Shown here in pieces: positions 30,535 through 40,004 of a DNA stretch of 64,000 nt. The notes under the pieces are model-generated. The model was not told the DNA's origin. It searched no databases and worked only from the letters and a program-made list of their open reading frames with translations. The stretch is from assembly GCF_016597725.1 (NCBI RefSeq), contig NZ_VCGY01000006.1:1-64000 (forward strand). Direction: 5' to 3'. Both the position numbers and the translations under genes were made by a program. The stretch's first letter is position 1; the number at the start of each line of letters is the position of its first letter. Origin of the DNA: Marinobacter sp. 1-4A. GTDB lineage: Bacteria > Pseudomonadota > Gammaproteobacteria > Pseudomonadales > Oleiphilaceae.

Positions 30535-31461
30535 ATGACCACAGCATTTTTTTCCCACGATGACTGCATGAAACACGACATGGGGCCAGAACACCCCGAA
30601 AGTCCCGGTCGTCTGGCGGCCATCATCAGCTATATAGCCGATACCGGTATTGCAGAAAAACTCGACTGGGTGCGGCCAGAAGAAATTACACGCGACCAAC
30701 TGTTAAGCGTGCATCCCGAAAACTACCTGCAACAGCTAGACATGATGCAGCCCACCAGAGGGCGGGTATTCACCGATCCGGATACGGCCATGATGCCCGA
30801 CACCCTGCGCGCGGCAAAATTGGCTGCCGGTGCAAACATCCAAGCGGTGGATATGGTCATGAGCAGTCAGGTTACCAATGCGTTCATCTGCGCACGGCCT
30901 CCAGGCCACCATGCCGAACGCACCAAGTCGATGGGCTTTTGTTTTTATAACAACATAGCTCTGGCAGCCATGCGCGCACTCAATTTTCATCATCTTGACC
31001 GAGTGGCCATAATTGATTTTGATGTGCATCAAGGGAATGGCACTGTGGATATTGTCAGTGGAGACGAGCGCATCTTGATGTGCTCAAGCTTCCAACACCC
31101 TTTATTTCCATATTCCCACGTGCACCGGCAAGCCGAAAATATCGTGAACATCCCCATTGAAGCGGGGTGCTCTTCCGCGGAGTACCGCAAGCAGGTAGAA
31201 GCCGGATGGATAAAACGGCTAAACGCTTTTAAGCCTCAGGTAATTTTGATATCCGCCGGATTTGACGCCCATCGATTGGATCCGATGGCCGAACTGAATC
31301 TGGAAACAGAGGATTACCGCTGGCTAACGGAAATGTTGGCAGGCGTGGCGAATGAGCACAGTAACGACCGAATCATTTCAACACTGGAAGGCGGGTATCA
31401 CTTAAAAGCGCTCGCTGAAAGCGTGAATGCCCATCTGGACGTGCTGAGTGCGGTTTACTGA
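30535..31461 (+). CDS. Histone deacetylase family hydrolase
   Basis: The 308-residue arginase-fold enzyme carries the zinc-amidohydrolase signatures RPPGHHAERTKSMGFCFYNN (general-base histidines), DFDVHQGNGT (zinc ligands) and ISAGFDAHRLDP. It probably removes acetyl groups from lysine or small amines; acetylpolyamines are an alternative substrate. The start ATG has only a weak ribosome binding site. It is divergent from the acyl-CoA-synthetase/GNAT gene and convergent with motY. Confidence 0.9.
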   Translation: MTTAFFSHDDCMKHDMGPEHPESPGRLAAIISYIADTGIAEKLDWVRPEEITRDQLLSVHPENYLQQLDMMQPTRGRVFTDPDTAMMPDTLRAAKLAAGANIQAVDMVMSSQVTNAFICARPPGHHAERTKSMGFCFYNNIALAAMRALNFHHLDRVAIIDFDVHQGNGTVDIVSGDERILMCSSFQHPLFPYSHVHRQAENIVNIPIEAGCSSAEYRKQVEAGWIKRLNAFKPQVILISAGFDAHRLDPMAELNLETEDYRWLTEMLAGVANEHSNDRIISTLEGGYHLKALAESVNAHLDVLSAVY

Positions 31462-31498
31462 AAGTTTTTGGGTTTAAAGCCCTCACGCCCGAAAACTT
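31462..31498. terminator. Bidirectional terminator-like hairpin between the deacetylase gene and motY
   Basis: AAGTTTTTGGG and CCCGAAAACTT form an imperfect inverted repeat with T/A-rich ends, located exactly between the two convergent stop codons. Confidence 0.6.
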
Positions 31499-32423
31499 AA
31501 CCCGAAGTAGAGCCACCATAGCCGTTGGCCTGCTGCATTCCGGGACGATCACCCTCCCGTTGCAAACGGATAGTAGTGCGCCGGTTGTCGGCAGGACGTC
31601 TGGATACAGGGTACTGGTCGCCATGGGCTCTGACGGTGATTAGATCTGGATCTATACCACGGTTTTTCAAATAGTCGGCAACCACATTGGCGCGTTCTTC
31701 AGACAAGGCCCGGTTATCGATGCGACTTCCAATTCTGTCGCTATGCCCATCAACAAACACCCGTTCCACCGTGGAGTCCGCCATCAGGTAGGCCACAATG
31801 TTGTCGAGCAACTCCATATCGGCTGCAGACAAGCTCTTGCTGCCACTGGCAAACGCCACTCTCGAACGGCCTATCTGATCAATATTCACCGGCAATAAAT
31901 TCGCAGCGCACGCGCGGTAGCGCTGGTACTGGCCGTTGAAATTAACGTTAGATACCTGCACACGAACGGGGCTGCCGTCGTACCAAGAGGCGCGGGTAAC
32001 TGTAGGGCGCATGCCCTCCAAAAGGCTTTGAGCAAGAATCACCGACTGCCGGGCTTCCAGAGATACCTGCCGGCGCCCATCCGATACATCAACCACCCCC
32101 ACAGGCCGTGGAGCCACGCCTGGCCGCCATGCCGGTGCCTCAACAACCAGAGAACCCTGCCCAGGACGCATAAGGTGAAATTCGGACTCCAGAAAAAATG
32201 ACAAATCCTCACCTGCCCTGTGCCGGAACACAGCTCGCCCGAAGCCCGGAACCTCATGCACCAATGAGCACTCGAAAACAGATTCAGCAAGATACCACTG
32301 GCTATTTGTAATCCCGGCGCCATAGCTTCCTGCCCAGATTGCACTGGGCAGAAATAGGCCTAGTGCCAGCGTCCCGAGCCGGTACCGCCTTTGCTTAGTG
32401 AAAAACTGTGCCATAACAGTCAT
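31497..32423 (-). CDS. motY: Flagellar T-ring / OmpA-like stator protein MotY
   Basis: The 308-residue precursor has a signal peptide (LGTLALGLFLPSAIWAGS), a MotY-type N-terminal domain (about 30-160), and a C-terminal OmpA peptidoglycan-binding domain (VFVDGHSDRIGSRIDNRALSE, with R/D residues that contact diaminopimelate). MotY forms the T-ring that holds stators in sodium-type polar flagella. Adjacency to pyrC and rnt is the same as in Pseudomonas aeruginosa, which supports the name. Other flagellar genes are not in the window. Confidence 0.88.
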   Translation of the reverse strand: MTVMAQFFTKQRRYRLGTLALGLFLPSAIWAGSYGAGITNSQWYLAESVFECSLVHEVPGFGRAVFRHRAGEDLSFFLESEFHLMRPGQGSLVVEAPAWRPGVAPRPVGVVDVSDGRRQVSLEARQSVILAQSLLEGMRPTVTRASWYDGSPVRVQVSNVNFNGQYQRYRACAANLLPVNIDQIGRSRVAFASGSKSLSAADMELLDNIVAYLMADSTVERVFVDGHSDRIGSRIDNRALSEERANVVADYLKNRGIDPDLITVRAHGDQYPVSRRPADNRRTTIRLQREGDRPGMQQANGYGGSTSG

Positions 32424-32519
32424 ACCGTTGCTTCACGGATGTTTCGTGGTTTCCATGTTTAACGGCACAGCCCCGGTGTTCTTTAATCAAACACAGGAAA
32501 AACAATCACCGGCGCCTTC

Positions 32520-32528
32520 TGCTATAAT
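32520..32528 (+). promoter_or_regulatory. Extended -10 promoter of pyrC
   Basis: TGCTATAAT is a perfect -10 hexamer with an upstream TGn extension, 95 bp before the pyrC start. The -35 region is poor, as is common for extended -10 promoters. Confidence 0.6.
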
Positions 32529-32623
32529 CTGCCAAATTTTTAAGGGCCAAAGTACCTTCCAAAGTGAAGGCGCCTTCAACGCCTCTTATCCCAGCTATTA
32601 GAATGCATTGCGGAATCCAGCCC

Positions 32624-33655
32624 ATGACCGAACAACTTACCCTTGTACGCCCCGACGACTGGCATCTTCACGTTCGTGACGGCGATGTGTTGAAAGACGT
32701 CGTGCCCGCAACGGCGGCCTGTTTTGGGCGCGCGATCATCATGCCTAATCTGGTCCCGCCCGTAACTAATGCCGCTGAAGCCTTAGCGTACCGGGATCGA
32801 ATACTGGCAGCGGCCAAAGGCACAAGCTTCCGGCCCTTGATGACACTTTACCTAACAGAATCTACAACCCGTCAGGACATTCTTGAGGCAAGCGCCGACG
32901 GTGTTGTGGCGGCTAAGCTTTACCCGGCAGGAGCGACCACTAACTCTGCATCGGGTGTGCAAGACATCCGGAATATCTATCCTGTACTTGAAGCCATGGC
33001 GGAGTGCGGCATGCTGCTGCTTGTTCATGGCGAGGTTACCGATGCGGATATTGATATTTTTGACCGGGAGAAGGTTTTCCTCGAGCGGGTGCTTTCCCCC
33101 ACGCTGGAAGCCTTCCCTAGCCTCAAGGTTGTTCTTGAACATATAACAACCGCGGATTCCGCGGAGTTTGTGCGGCATTATCAAGGCAACAACCTTGCTG
33201 CAACGCTTACGCCCCAGCACCTGATGTATAACCGCAACCACATGTTAGTCGGTGGCATACGCCCGCACCTGTATTGCCTCCCGATCCTCAAACGCAATCG
33301 ACATCAACAAGCGCTAAGGGATGCGATTGCCAGTGGAGATAAGAGATTCTTTCTAGGGACAGATTCCGCACCGCACTCGAAAGACAAAAAAGAAGCAGCG
33401 TGCGGCTGTGCAGGATGCTATTCCGCATACGGCGCGATTGGCTTGTACGCGGATCTATTTGAAGAGTTGGGCATTCTTGACCAACTGGAAGCCTTTGCCA
33501 GCTTTAACGGTGCAGACTTCTATGGTCTTCCGCGAAATACCGATACCATTACTTTGGTGAGAGAACCCTGGACCATGCCAGACGAATTACCACTGGCCGG
33601 TGGTACCATTGTTCCGCTAAAAGCTGGCGAAACCATTAACTGGCGCCAAGCGTAA
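32624..33655 (+). CDS. pyrC: Dihydroorotase
   Basis: PyrC cyclises carbamoyl-aspartate to dihydroorotate in pyrimidine synthesis. The ~343-residue protein has the metal-binding H-x-H in [12 protein letters not shown], the lysine that becomes carbamylated in [23 protein letters not shown], and the aspartate in [14 protein letters not shown]. Length is like E. coli PyrC (348). The ATG at 32624 is chosen because it begins the conserved [14 protein letters not shown]; the frame opens 60 nt earlier. rnt follows after 41 bp. Confidence 0.96.
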   Translation: MTEQLTLVRPDDWHLHVRDGDVLKDVVPATAACFGRAIIMPNLVPPVTNAAEALAYRDRILAAAKGTSFRPLMTLYLTESTTRQDILEASADGVVAAKLYPAGATTNSASGVQDIRNIYPVLEAMAECGMLLLVHGEVTDADIDIFDREKVFLERVLSPTLEAFPSLKVVLEHITTADSAEFVRHYQGNNLAATLTPQHLMYNRNHMLVGGIRPHLYCLPILKRNRHQQALRDAIASGDKRFFLGTDSAPHSKDKKEAACGCAGCYSAYGAIGLYADLFEELGILDQLEAFASFNGADFYGLPRNTDTITLVREPWTMPDELPLAGGTIVPLKAGETINWRQA

Positions 33656-33696
33656 CTCACCCCGACTTACTGAAAACGGCCAAGACCGGAGCTTTA

Positions 33697-34356
33697 GTGA
33701 CTGAAGAAAACCGACAATCGCACCCCATGTCCCGCAGATTTCGCGGCTTTTTACCCGTCGTTGTTGATGTAGAAACAGGCGGGTTTAATCCGGAACGTGA
33801 TGCTCTGCTGGAAATAGCTGCGGTGATGCTCACCATGGACGAGGACGGTCGCTTACACCGTGCCGAAACGCATTTGCAACAGATTGACCCGTTCGAAGGC
33901 GCCAATCTTGAGCAATCCGCATTGGACTTCACTGGCATTGACCCGTGGAACCCGGACCGGGAGGCCGTTCCCGAGCGAGAAGGCCTTAGCGAGATCTTTC
34001 GACCAATCCGCAAAGCGGTCAAAGCACACGATTGCAAACGTGCCGTGCTGGTGGGACACAACGCAACTTTCGACCACAACTTTGTATTTGCAGCGGCACA
34101 GCGAGCAGAGATTAACCGCAACCCGTTTCATCCCTTCTCTACCTTCGATACAGCTACCCTTGCGGGCCTGGCCTATGGCCATACAGTGCTCGCACAAGCC
34201 TGCAAGTTGGCTGGCATTCCATTCAGCAACAAAGAAGCCCATTCAGCCGCTTATGATGCGGAAAAAACAGCCGATTTGTTTTGCGGAATCGTTAACCGCT
34301 GGTTGGATTTGGGTGGGTTTCCGCCACCGTTTATGATGGACGAAAGTGAGCAATAA
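33697..34356 (+). CDS. rnt: Ribonuclease T
   Basis: RNase T trims 3' ends of tRNA and other stable RNAs. The 219-residue protein has the DEDDh exonuclease motifs: VVVDVETGGFNPERDALLEI (D, E), LVGHNATFDHNF (D), and HSAAYDAEKTADLF (H, D). The start is GTG at 33697, with GGAG 5 nt upstream. It is the second gene after pyrC, an order known from Pseudomonas. A strong terminator follows. Confidence 0.96.
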   Translation: MTEENRQSHPMSRRFRGFLPVVVDVETGGFNPERDALLEIAAVMLTMDEDGRLHRAETHLQQIDPFEGANLEQSALDFTGIDPWNPDREAVPEREGLSEIFRPIRKAVKAHDCKRAVLVGHNATFDHNFVFAAAQRAEINRNPFHPFSTFDTATLAGLAYGHTVLAQACKLAGIPFSNKEAHSAAYDAEKTADLFCGIVNRWLDLGGFPPPFMMDESEQ

Positions 34357-34373
34357 CCTCGCCTAACACCCAC

Positions 34374-34400
34374 AAAAAAACCCGCTGTGCGGGTTTTTTT
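34374..34400. terminator. Bidirectional Rho-independent terminator (rnt / acyl-CoA reductase)
   Basis: AAAAAAACCCGC-TGT-GCGGGTTTTTTT is a perfect hairpin with A and T tails on the two sides, between the convergent rnt and fatty acyl-CoA reductase genes. Confidence 0.93.
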
Positions 34401-34427
34401 GCTTCATTGCTTTAGTAAGTACTTCGC

Positions 34428-36413
34428 TTACCAGTGGATGCCTCGCATTACTGCGGCGAATGCCACCTGCTCTGTAGACACCTTGGGCTTATCAGTAGGC
34501 TTGCCACCAGCAGCCTGAGCCGAGTCCGGGAACATGCGGTAGCCCGTGTTCATAACGATCTCGCCCACCTTCGGTGCCAGTGCGTGCAGCACCTGAGCAG
34601 TAATACCAAGGCGTGTAGCGACTCGCTTGGGGCGATCAATGATTGAGTTAGTCACCAAGTCGGCGGCCTCTTCCGGCGAAAGCGTCGGCACGGAGTCGTA
34701 GATCTTGGTAGGGGCAATCATCGGAGTTTTCACCAACGGCATGTTGATGGTGGTAAAGGTTACGTTACGATCCGACCATTCAGACGCAGCACACCGGCTA
34801 AACGCATCCAACGCCGATTTAGACGCCACATAGGCCGAGAACCGGGGCGCGTTGGTGAGTACACCAATGGACGAAATATTCACCACATGCCCACGGCGGC
34901 GCTCCAACATGGAAGGCGCGAAGCCCATAATCAGACGTACTGAACCGAAGTAGTTGAGCTGCATGGTGCGCTCGAAATCGTGGAAGCGATCAAAAGACAA
35001 TGACAGTGAACGGCGGATGGAGCGGCCTGCATTATTCACCAACACGTCTACATGACCGTGATTATCCAGAACGGTTTTCACAAACCGGTCACAATCTTCC
35101 ATATCGGAGAAGTCACACTGATAGGCGTGCACATTACCGCCTCTTGCTTCCAAAGATGCACTCACTTCATCCAACGTTTCTTTTGTACGGGCGCCAATCA
35201 CCAAAATAGCGCCAGCGTCTGCAAGTTTTTCAGCCGTAGCCAAGCCAATACCGGACGTAGCGCCGGTTATCACACACACCTTGCCACTAACCGTGCCCTT
35301 CAACGTGCGATCTTTGAACAGGTCGGGGTCGAGGTTGCGCTCCCAGAAATCCCAGATTACCGGCGCATAGTCTTCAAGACGGGGCACTTCAATCCCCGTT
35401 CCCTTGAGTGCTCTCTCGGTTTCACGGGCATCAAAGCGCGTGGGGTAATTAATGAAGGACAGCACAGAGCGAGGAATACCCAAATCATCCAGCACTGCAC
35501 TCGTAATCTGCTTAACCGGCGGGAGGTTCTTCAGGCTCTGGCGAATGAATGGCGGGATAAACCCGAACATGCGGGAATCAATGCGCATACCCATCTTGGG
35601 AGCATGACCCGCCTCGCAGAAAATATTGAGAATCTCTCCCACTTTATAGGGGTCGGTATCCACAAGATGGAAGCAGTTTCCGTCTTCGCCTTCAAGGTGG
35701 GCAATGTGATCCATTGCATTCACCACAAAATCGACGGGAACAACATTCAGCCGACCGCCTTCAACACCAATTGTCGGCACCCACTGAGGCAGAGTGCGAC
35801 GAATCTTCTGAATCAACTTGAAGAAGTAGTAGGGACCGTCAATCTTGTCCATTTCTCCGGTTTCTGAATGGCCAATCACCATGCCCGGCCGATAGATACG
35901 GAAGGGCACCTTGCACTCTTCACGCACGACCTTCTCGGATTCATGTTTGGTCATCAGGTACGGATGATCTAGCTTCTCCGCTTCTTCAAACATGTCTTCG
36001 CGGAAAATACCCTTAAACAAGCCAGCGGCAGCGATAGAAGAAACGTGATGAAAATGCTTTGCCTTCATGGCTGCAGCGGCATTCACTGCTGACCGGGTGC
36101 CTTCGATGTTCGTGGCCTGCTGGGCTTCTTCATCGGCGCCCATATCGTAGACAGCCGCGAGATGGAAAAAGTGATCGACTTTTCCTGCCAAGGCTTTAAG
36201 CGTTTTGGCGTCAATGCCCAGATTCTTGCTCGTGAGGTCGCCAACAACAGCCTTTACACGAGACTCATCGACACCCCAACCTTCTCTGAGAGCATCAAGC
36301 TTACCTTGAGACTGCTCTCTTACAAGCAGATGCACGGTACCGCCACGCGCCAGCAGTTTTTCCACTAGAAAACGACCAATAAAACCAGTACCACCGGTCA
36401 GGAAATAATTCAT
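34428..36413 (-). CDS. Fatty acyl-CoA reductase (alcohol-forming, two-domain)
   Basis: This 661-residue enzyme matches the Marinobacter fatty acyl-CoA/aldehyde reductase that makes fatty alcohols for wax esters. The N-terminal male-sterility-type domain has LTGGTGFIG (residues 5-13) and the Y152/K156 pair in YLMTKHESEK. The C-terminal short-chain dehydrogenase domain has VITGATSGIG (381-390), NNAG, and Y528/K532 in YVASK. Both active sites appear intact, fitting a four-electron reduction of acyl-CoA to alcohol. No wax-ester synthase lies in the window. Two direct repeats upstream (36540-36588) may be operators. Confidence 0.93.
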   Translation of the reverse strand: MNYFLTGGTGFIGRFLVEKLLARGGTVHLLVREQSQGKLDALREGWGVDESRVKAVVGDLTSKNLGIDAKTLKALAGKVDHFFHLAAVYDMGADEEAQQATNIEGTRSAVNAAAAMKAKHFHHVSSIAAAGLFKGIFREDMFEEAEKLDHPYLMTKHESEKVVREECKVPFRIYRPGMVIGHSETGEMDKIDGPYYFFKLIQKIRRTLPQWVPTIGVEGGRLNVVPVDFVVNAMDHIAHLEGEDGNCFHLVDTDPYKVGEILNIFCEAGHAPKMGMRIDSRMFGFIPPFIRQSLKNLPPVKQITSAVLDDLGIPRSVLSFINYPTRFDARETERALKGTGIEVPRLEDYAPVIWDFWERNLDPDLFKDRTLKGTVSGKVCVITGATSGIGLATAEKLADAGAILVIGARTKETLDEVSASLEARGGNVHAYQCDFSDMEDCDRFVKTVLDNHGHVDVLVNNAGRSIRRSLSLSFDRFHDFERTMQLNYFGSVRLIMGFAPSMLERRRGHVVNISSIGVLTNAPRFSAYVASKSALDAFSRCAASEWSDRNVTFTTINMPLVKTPMIAPTKIYDSVPTLSPEEAADLVTNSIIDRPKRVATRLGITAQVLHALAPKVGEIVMNTGYRMFPDSAQAAGGKPTDKPKVSTEQVAFAAVMRGIHW

Positions 36414-36793
36414 TGATAATCCACCCTGCTTGTTGCTCTATTGTTGTCTATCCATGCCGACCACCTTAGACCAAAGTCTTACGGCAACCCATAAAGGACG
36501 GCATTGTACTTAATTGCAACCTTCATGTATCGGAATTATTTAGAGCTTTTGCTCTGCAACCCGTTGTTTTTGTTAGAGCTATTACTCTAAAATCATGTTG
36601 GACGACTGTATTTTTACCCGACACAACGCAATTTAGACTAGCACAGTAATTCTCCCGTGCCTCACCTCAACCGTGAATTACGGCAAAGCAATGAAACAAC
36701 CTGCCAGCAATGCGATAATCCGGAACTTGTAGCCTATTCAGGCGTCAACATTTCCTCAAGACCAAACAATACCCAATACCCGGAAAACCTAGA
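36414..36793. other. Divergent intergenic region upstream of the acyl-CoA reductase
   Basis: This 380-bp A/T-rich stretch lies between the minus-strand reductase and the plus-strand hypothetical gene. It holds the paired 16-bp repeats at 36540-36588; I see no gene in it. Confidence 0.7.
36540..36588. promoter_or_regulatory. Two 16-bp dyad direct repeats, candidate operators
   Basis: TTAGAGCTTTTGCTCT (36540-36555) and TTAGAGCTATTACTCT (36573-36588) match at 14 of 16 positions. Each is itself a dyad (AGAGC / GCTCT type). Their starts are 33 bp apart, about three helical turns, which would place two dimers on one face of the DNA upstream of the acyl-CoA reductase gene. Confidence 0.55.
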
Positions 36794-37093
36794 ATGCAAA
36801 AAGATAACCCGAACACTGATCGCTATATCACCATTGCCCGCGCCTGCCTGAAAGCTATCAACGACACAGCATCAGATTCCGGAAGCAGGGAACAGAAAAT
36901 TCAAGCGGTTTATCAAGCCATAGACAGCGCCTTTCAATCTGAGTTTGCGGATTACCGGCAGTCTGTCGCTATTATGGCGTCTGTACTTGAGCGCATTGCC
37001 TCTGGCGAACTTGATGCTGAAAAAGCGGCAGATCTCGCCCGAAAAACCCTCGATCAACAGCCGAAAAGCACGCGCAATTCAAAGGTGCACTGA
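36794..37093 (+). CDS. Hypothetical protein, 99 residues
   Basis: I do not recognise this protein. It is acidic-to-neutral and helical throughout (ITIARACLKAINDT, IQAVYQAIDSAFQSEF, ASGELDAEKAADLARKTL), with no signal peptide, cysteine or membrane segment. It has an ATG with a weak GGA site. It lies 58 bp before the M16 protease on the same strand. Coding status is plausible, not certain. Confidence 0.6.
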   Translation: MQKDNPNTDRYITIARACLKAINDTASDSGSREQKIQAVYQAIDSAFQSEFADYRQSVAIMASVLERIASGELDAEKAADLARKTLDQQPKSTRNSKVH

Positions 37094-37151
37094 GCATTAT
37101 TCTGTGTCGCACCGTAACCTCCCAGGCTCCCAAACGGATACAAGAGGCCTT

Positions 37152-40004
37152 ATGTCTATAAGTTCGCCCAAGAACCTTGTTACACAGTTGCTAGCCACAA
37201 AAGCGTTCGCGCTACTGGTATTGTTCCTCGCCAGCACTTTTTCCATGGCGGCACAGACTCCAGATAAGAGCCCGAACGACAACAACGAATACAGGTTTAT
37301 AGAACTGAATAATGGCTTGCGCGCTATTCTGGTATCGGATGAAAGCGCAGACAAAGCTGCGGCTTCCATGAATGTGGCCGTTGGCAGTGGTGATGACCCG
37401 AAAGAGCGGGAAGGCATCTCGCACTTTCTGGAACACATGCTGTTTTTGGGCACTGAAAAGTATCCTGAGCCCGGCGAGTACCAACAGTTCATCAAAAGCC
37501 ACGGCGGCAGCCACAACGCCTTCACAGCGTTTCGAAACACTAACTACTTTTTTGATATTCAGGCTAACTATCTCGAAGCAGCGCTGGACCGCTTTGCCCA
37601 GCAGTTTGCCGCACCACTGTTTACCGCCGAACTGGTAGACCGGGAACGTAATGCTGTTCATTCAGAGTTCAGTGCGAAACAAAAAGAGGATGGCCGTCGT
37701 TTTTATTCAGTCAAGAAAGCCACCAGCAACCCTGAACATGCGTTTCACCAGTTTGCTGTAGGCAACCTCACGACACTGGAAAATACCGAAGCAAACCCAC
37801 TTCGGCCCGACCTGATCGAGTTCTGGAAAAGCCATTATTCCGCCAACCTGATGACACTAGCCGTTTATGGGCCCCAACCGCTGAACACACTTGAATCAAT
37901 GGTGCGCGCGCGCTTTGAGGCCATAGAGAACCGCAACCTCAAACCCCGGGTTCACAGCGCGAGCCTACTTGAAGACCATAAACTGCCCGCAAAGGTAACG
38001 ACTGAAGCCATCAAAGATGTTCGCAGTTTGTCGCTGTCGTTTCCCATACCATCCCAGAAGGAAAACTACCGCACGAAACCTGCAAGCTACCTAGCCAACC
38101 TGCTTGGTCATGAAGGGCCGGGAAGCCTATTCGATGTGCTCAAAAGAAACGGTTTGGCTGACAGCCTCTCTGCAGGCCTTGGAATGGATACCGGTGAAAA
38201 CGCCACATTGGACATCAGCATTGCGCTCACCCCAGAGGGCCTCGACAGGCATGAGGAGATTCTGCCTTTGGTGTTCCAATACATCGACATTATCCGTGAA
38301 CAGGGCATCAGCCAACAGCGCTTTAAGGAAATGCAGCAGTTGGCGCAAATTGACTTTCGCTTTCGTGAACAAAGTGAGCCCATGCACGAGGCCATGCGGC
38401 TATCCAGCCAGCTTCAGGATTATCCCGTTGACGACATTCTCAGCGCGCCTTGGGTGATGGAGCGCTATGCGCCAGAACAGTACAAGGCCATTCTTTCCCG
38501 GTTAACGCCGGATAATCTAATGGCCTACTTGCTGGCGCCGCAGCCTGAACTGACAAACCCAGAATATACGCAATGGTATGAAACACCGTGGCAACTTGAA
38601 CCCTTGAACGCCGAGCTACTCCAAAACAATGCACCCAGCGCATTGAGTGAAGCGTTACGGCTTCCACTACCCAACCCGTTTGTGCCTGAAAACCTTGCTA
38701 TGGTTTCAGGCAAAACCATGAACAAACCCGAGCGTTTGGGCAACCAGGACGGCATTGCGATTTGGTTCGCCCGGGATACCCGCTTCAATACACCCAAGGC
38801 CAACGTGTTCTTCAGCTTGCGTACCCCAGCCGTCCAGGTTTCTGCCCACAGCCACGTGCTCACACGGTTACTGGTGGATAACATCAACAACAACCTGAAT
38901 GCATGGGCTTATTCTGCCCGCCTTGCGGGGCTGGATTACAGCATTTATCCACACCTGCGAGGCATCACCGTGCGTGTAGGCGGATACAGCGACAAACTCC
39001 ACACGCTGATGAACCGTATTCTTATGCAGGTAGCAACGCCGGAGGTTACCGAGCAGCGGTTTGATATTGCTCGGCAGAATCTTATAGACAGCCTGCAAAA
39101 CAAAGCAAAAGATCGCCCAGTGGCTCAGACCTCGGAATTCATTCAGTCGGCCTTGTTGGAAGACACCTGGAGTACCGAAGAAAAGCTTCAAGCAGCCAAA
39201 GAAGTGACCTTCGAAGAGCTTATGTCTTTTGCGGATGCGCTGCTTTCAGAAGTAGACCCGGTACTGTTGGCCCACGGCAATATTACAGAAGCCTACGCCC
39301 TCAACCTTGCCCAACAAGTTGACGCAATCGTATTGGGTAAGAGCGAGCTTGTAGAGGTTGAACGCAGCCGCATGCGGAGGCTACCAGCCAACGAGACGCT
39401 GGTATCTCTGGATGTAGAGCACCCGGATACCGGTTACACGCTTTACACCCAGGGTAAAGACACCGGCTTTGACGAACGCGCCCGCTTCCGCCTACTGGCC
39501 CAGATAATAAGTAGCCCGTTTTACGAAGAAATCAGAACCACCCGCCAGCTTGGCTACATTGTTTACGCCACACCGTTTGAAATGCTGGAGACTCCGGCAC
39601 TGGGCTTTGTGGTGCAATCACCGACCGCAAGCCAGAGCGATATTGACCAAGCAGTTCGCGAGTTCTCAGAGGGTTTCGATAAAACCCTCAGTACCCTAGA
39701 CGAAAAGCGGTTAAATCGTGAAAAACAGGCCGTAATCAGCAAAATTCTGGAGCAAGACCGCCAGTTGGGCGAGATATCAGGGCGCTACTGGCGCGAGATT
39801 GACCGTGACTCTGATAACTTTGATTCCCGCGAGCAACTCGCAAAAGCCGTCAAAGCCGTCAGCCTTGAAGAACTAAAAGCAACCTTTAAAACTGCGGTAC
39901 TAAACAGAGATAGAGCACTGCGCGTAGTAACCGGAGGCGATGGGTTGAGTGCTGATGAAGCTCGCGCCCTAATCCTCCAGCAGCCCCCCGTTACTGCAAG
40001 GTAA
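37152..40004 (+). CDS. M16-family zinc metalloprotease (pitrilysin/insulinase-like), secreted
   Basis: This is a periplasmic protease of about 950 residues with a signal-like N-terminus (FALLVLFLASTFSMAAQ). The inverted zinc motif HxxEH is in HFLEHMLFLGTEKYPEPGEY, followed by GSHNAFTAFRNTNYFFD. Later M16 repeats include FYEEIRTTRQLGYIVYATP. Length and order match pitrilysin (PtrA-like). The ATG at 37152 (MSISSP) has GAGG 5 nt upstream; the frame opens at 36945, but that would overlap the previous gene. Its 3' end overlaps the convergent glycosyltransferase by 14 bp. Confidence 0.92.
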   Translation: MSISSPKNLVTQLLATKAFALLVLFLASTFSMAAQTPDKSPNDNNEYRFIELNNGLRAILVSDESADKAAASMNVAVGSGDDPKEREGISHFLEHMLFLGTEKYPEPGEYQQFIKSHGGSHNAFTAFRNTNYFFDIQANYLEAALDRFAQQFAAPLFTAELVDRERNAVHSEFSAKQKEDGRRFYSVKKATSNPEHAFHQFAVGNLTTLENTEANPLRPDLIEFWKSHYSANLMTLAVYGPQPLNTLESMVRARFEAIENRNLKPRVHSASLLEDHKLPAKVTTEAIKDVRSLSLSFPIPSQKENYRTKPASYLANLLGHEGPGSLFDVLKRNGLADSLSAGLGMDTGENATLDISIALTPEGLDRHEEILPLVFQYIDIIREQGISQQRFKEMQQLAQIDFRFREQSEPMHEAMRLSSQLQDYPVDDILSAPWVMERYAPEQYKAILSRLTPDNLMAYLLAPQPELTNPEYTQWYETPWQLEPLNAELLQNNAPSALSEALRLPLPNPFVPENLAMVSGKTMNKPERLGNQDGIAIWFARDTRFNTPKANVFFSLRTPAVQVSAHSHVLTRLLVDNINNNLNAWAYSARLAGLDYSIYPHLRGITVRVGGYSDKLHTLMNRILMQVATPEVTEQRFDIARQNLIDSLQNKAKDRPVAQTSEFIQSALLEDTWSTEEKLQAAKEVTFEELMSFADALLSEVDPVLLAHGNITEAYALNLAQQVDAIVLGKSELVEVERSRMRRLPANETLVSLDVEHPDTGYTLYTQGKDTGFDERARFRLLAQIISSPFYEEIRTTRQLGYIVYATPFEMLETPALGFVVQSPTASQSDIDQAVREFSEGFDKTLSTLDEKRLNREKQAVISKILEQDRQLGEISGRYWREIDRDSDNFDSREQLAKAVKAVSLEELKATFKTAVLNRDRALRVVTGGDGLSADEARALILQQPPVTAR

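Noticed and set aside
35052-35867. 271-residue frame opposite the acyl-CoA reductase
   Set aside because: It is an antisense shadow of a clear two-domain enzyme.
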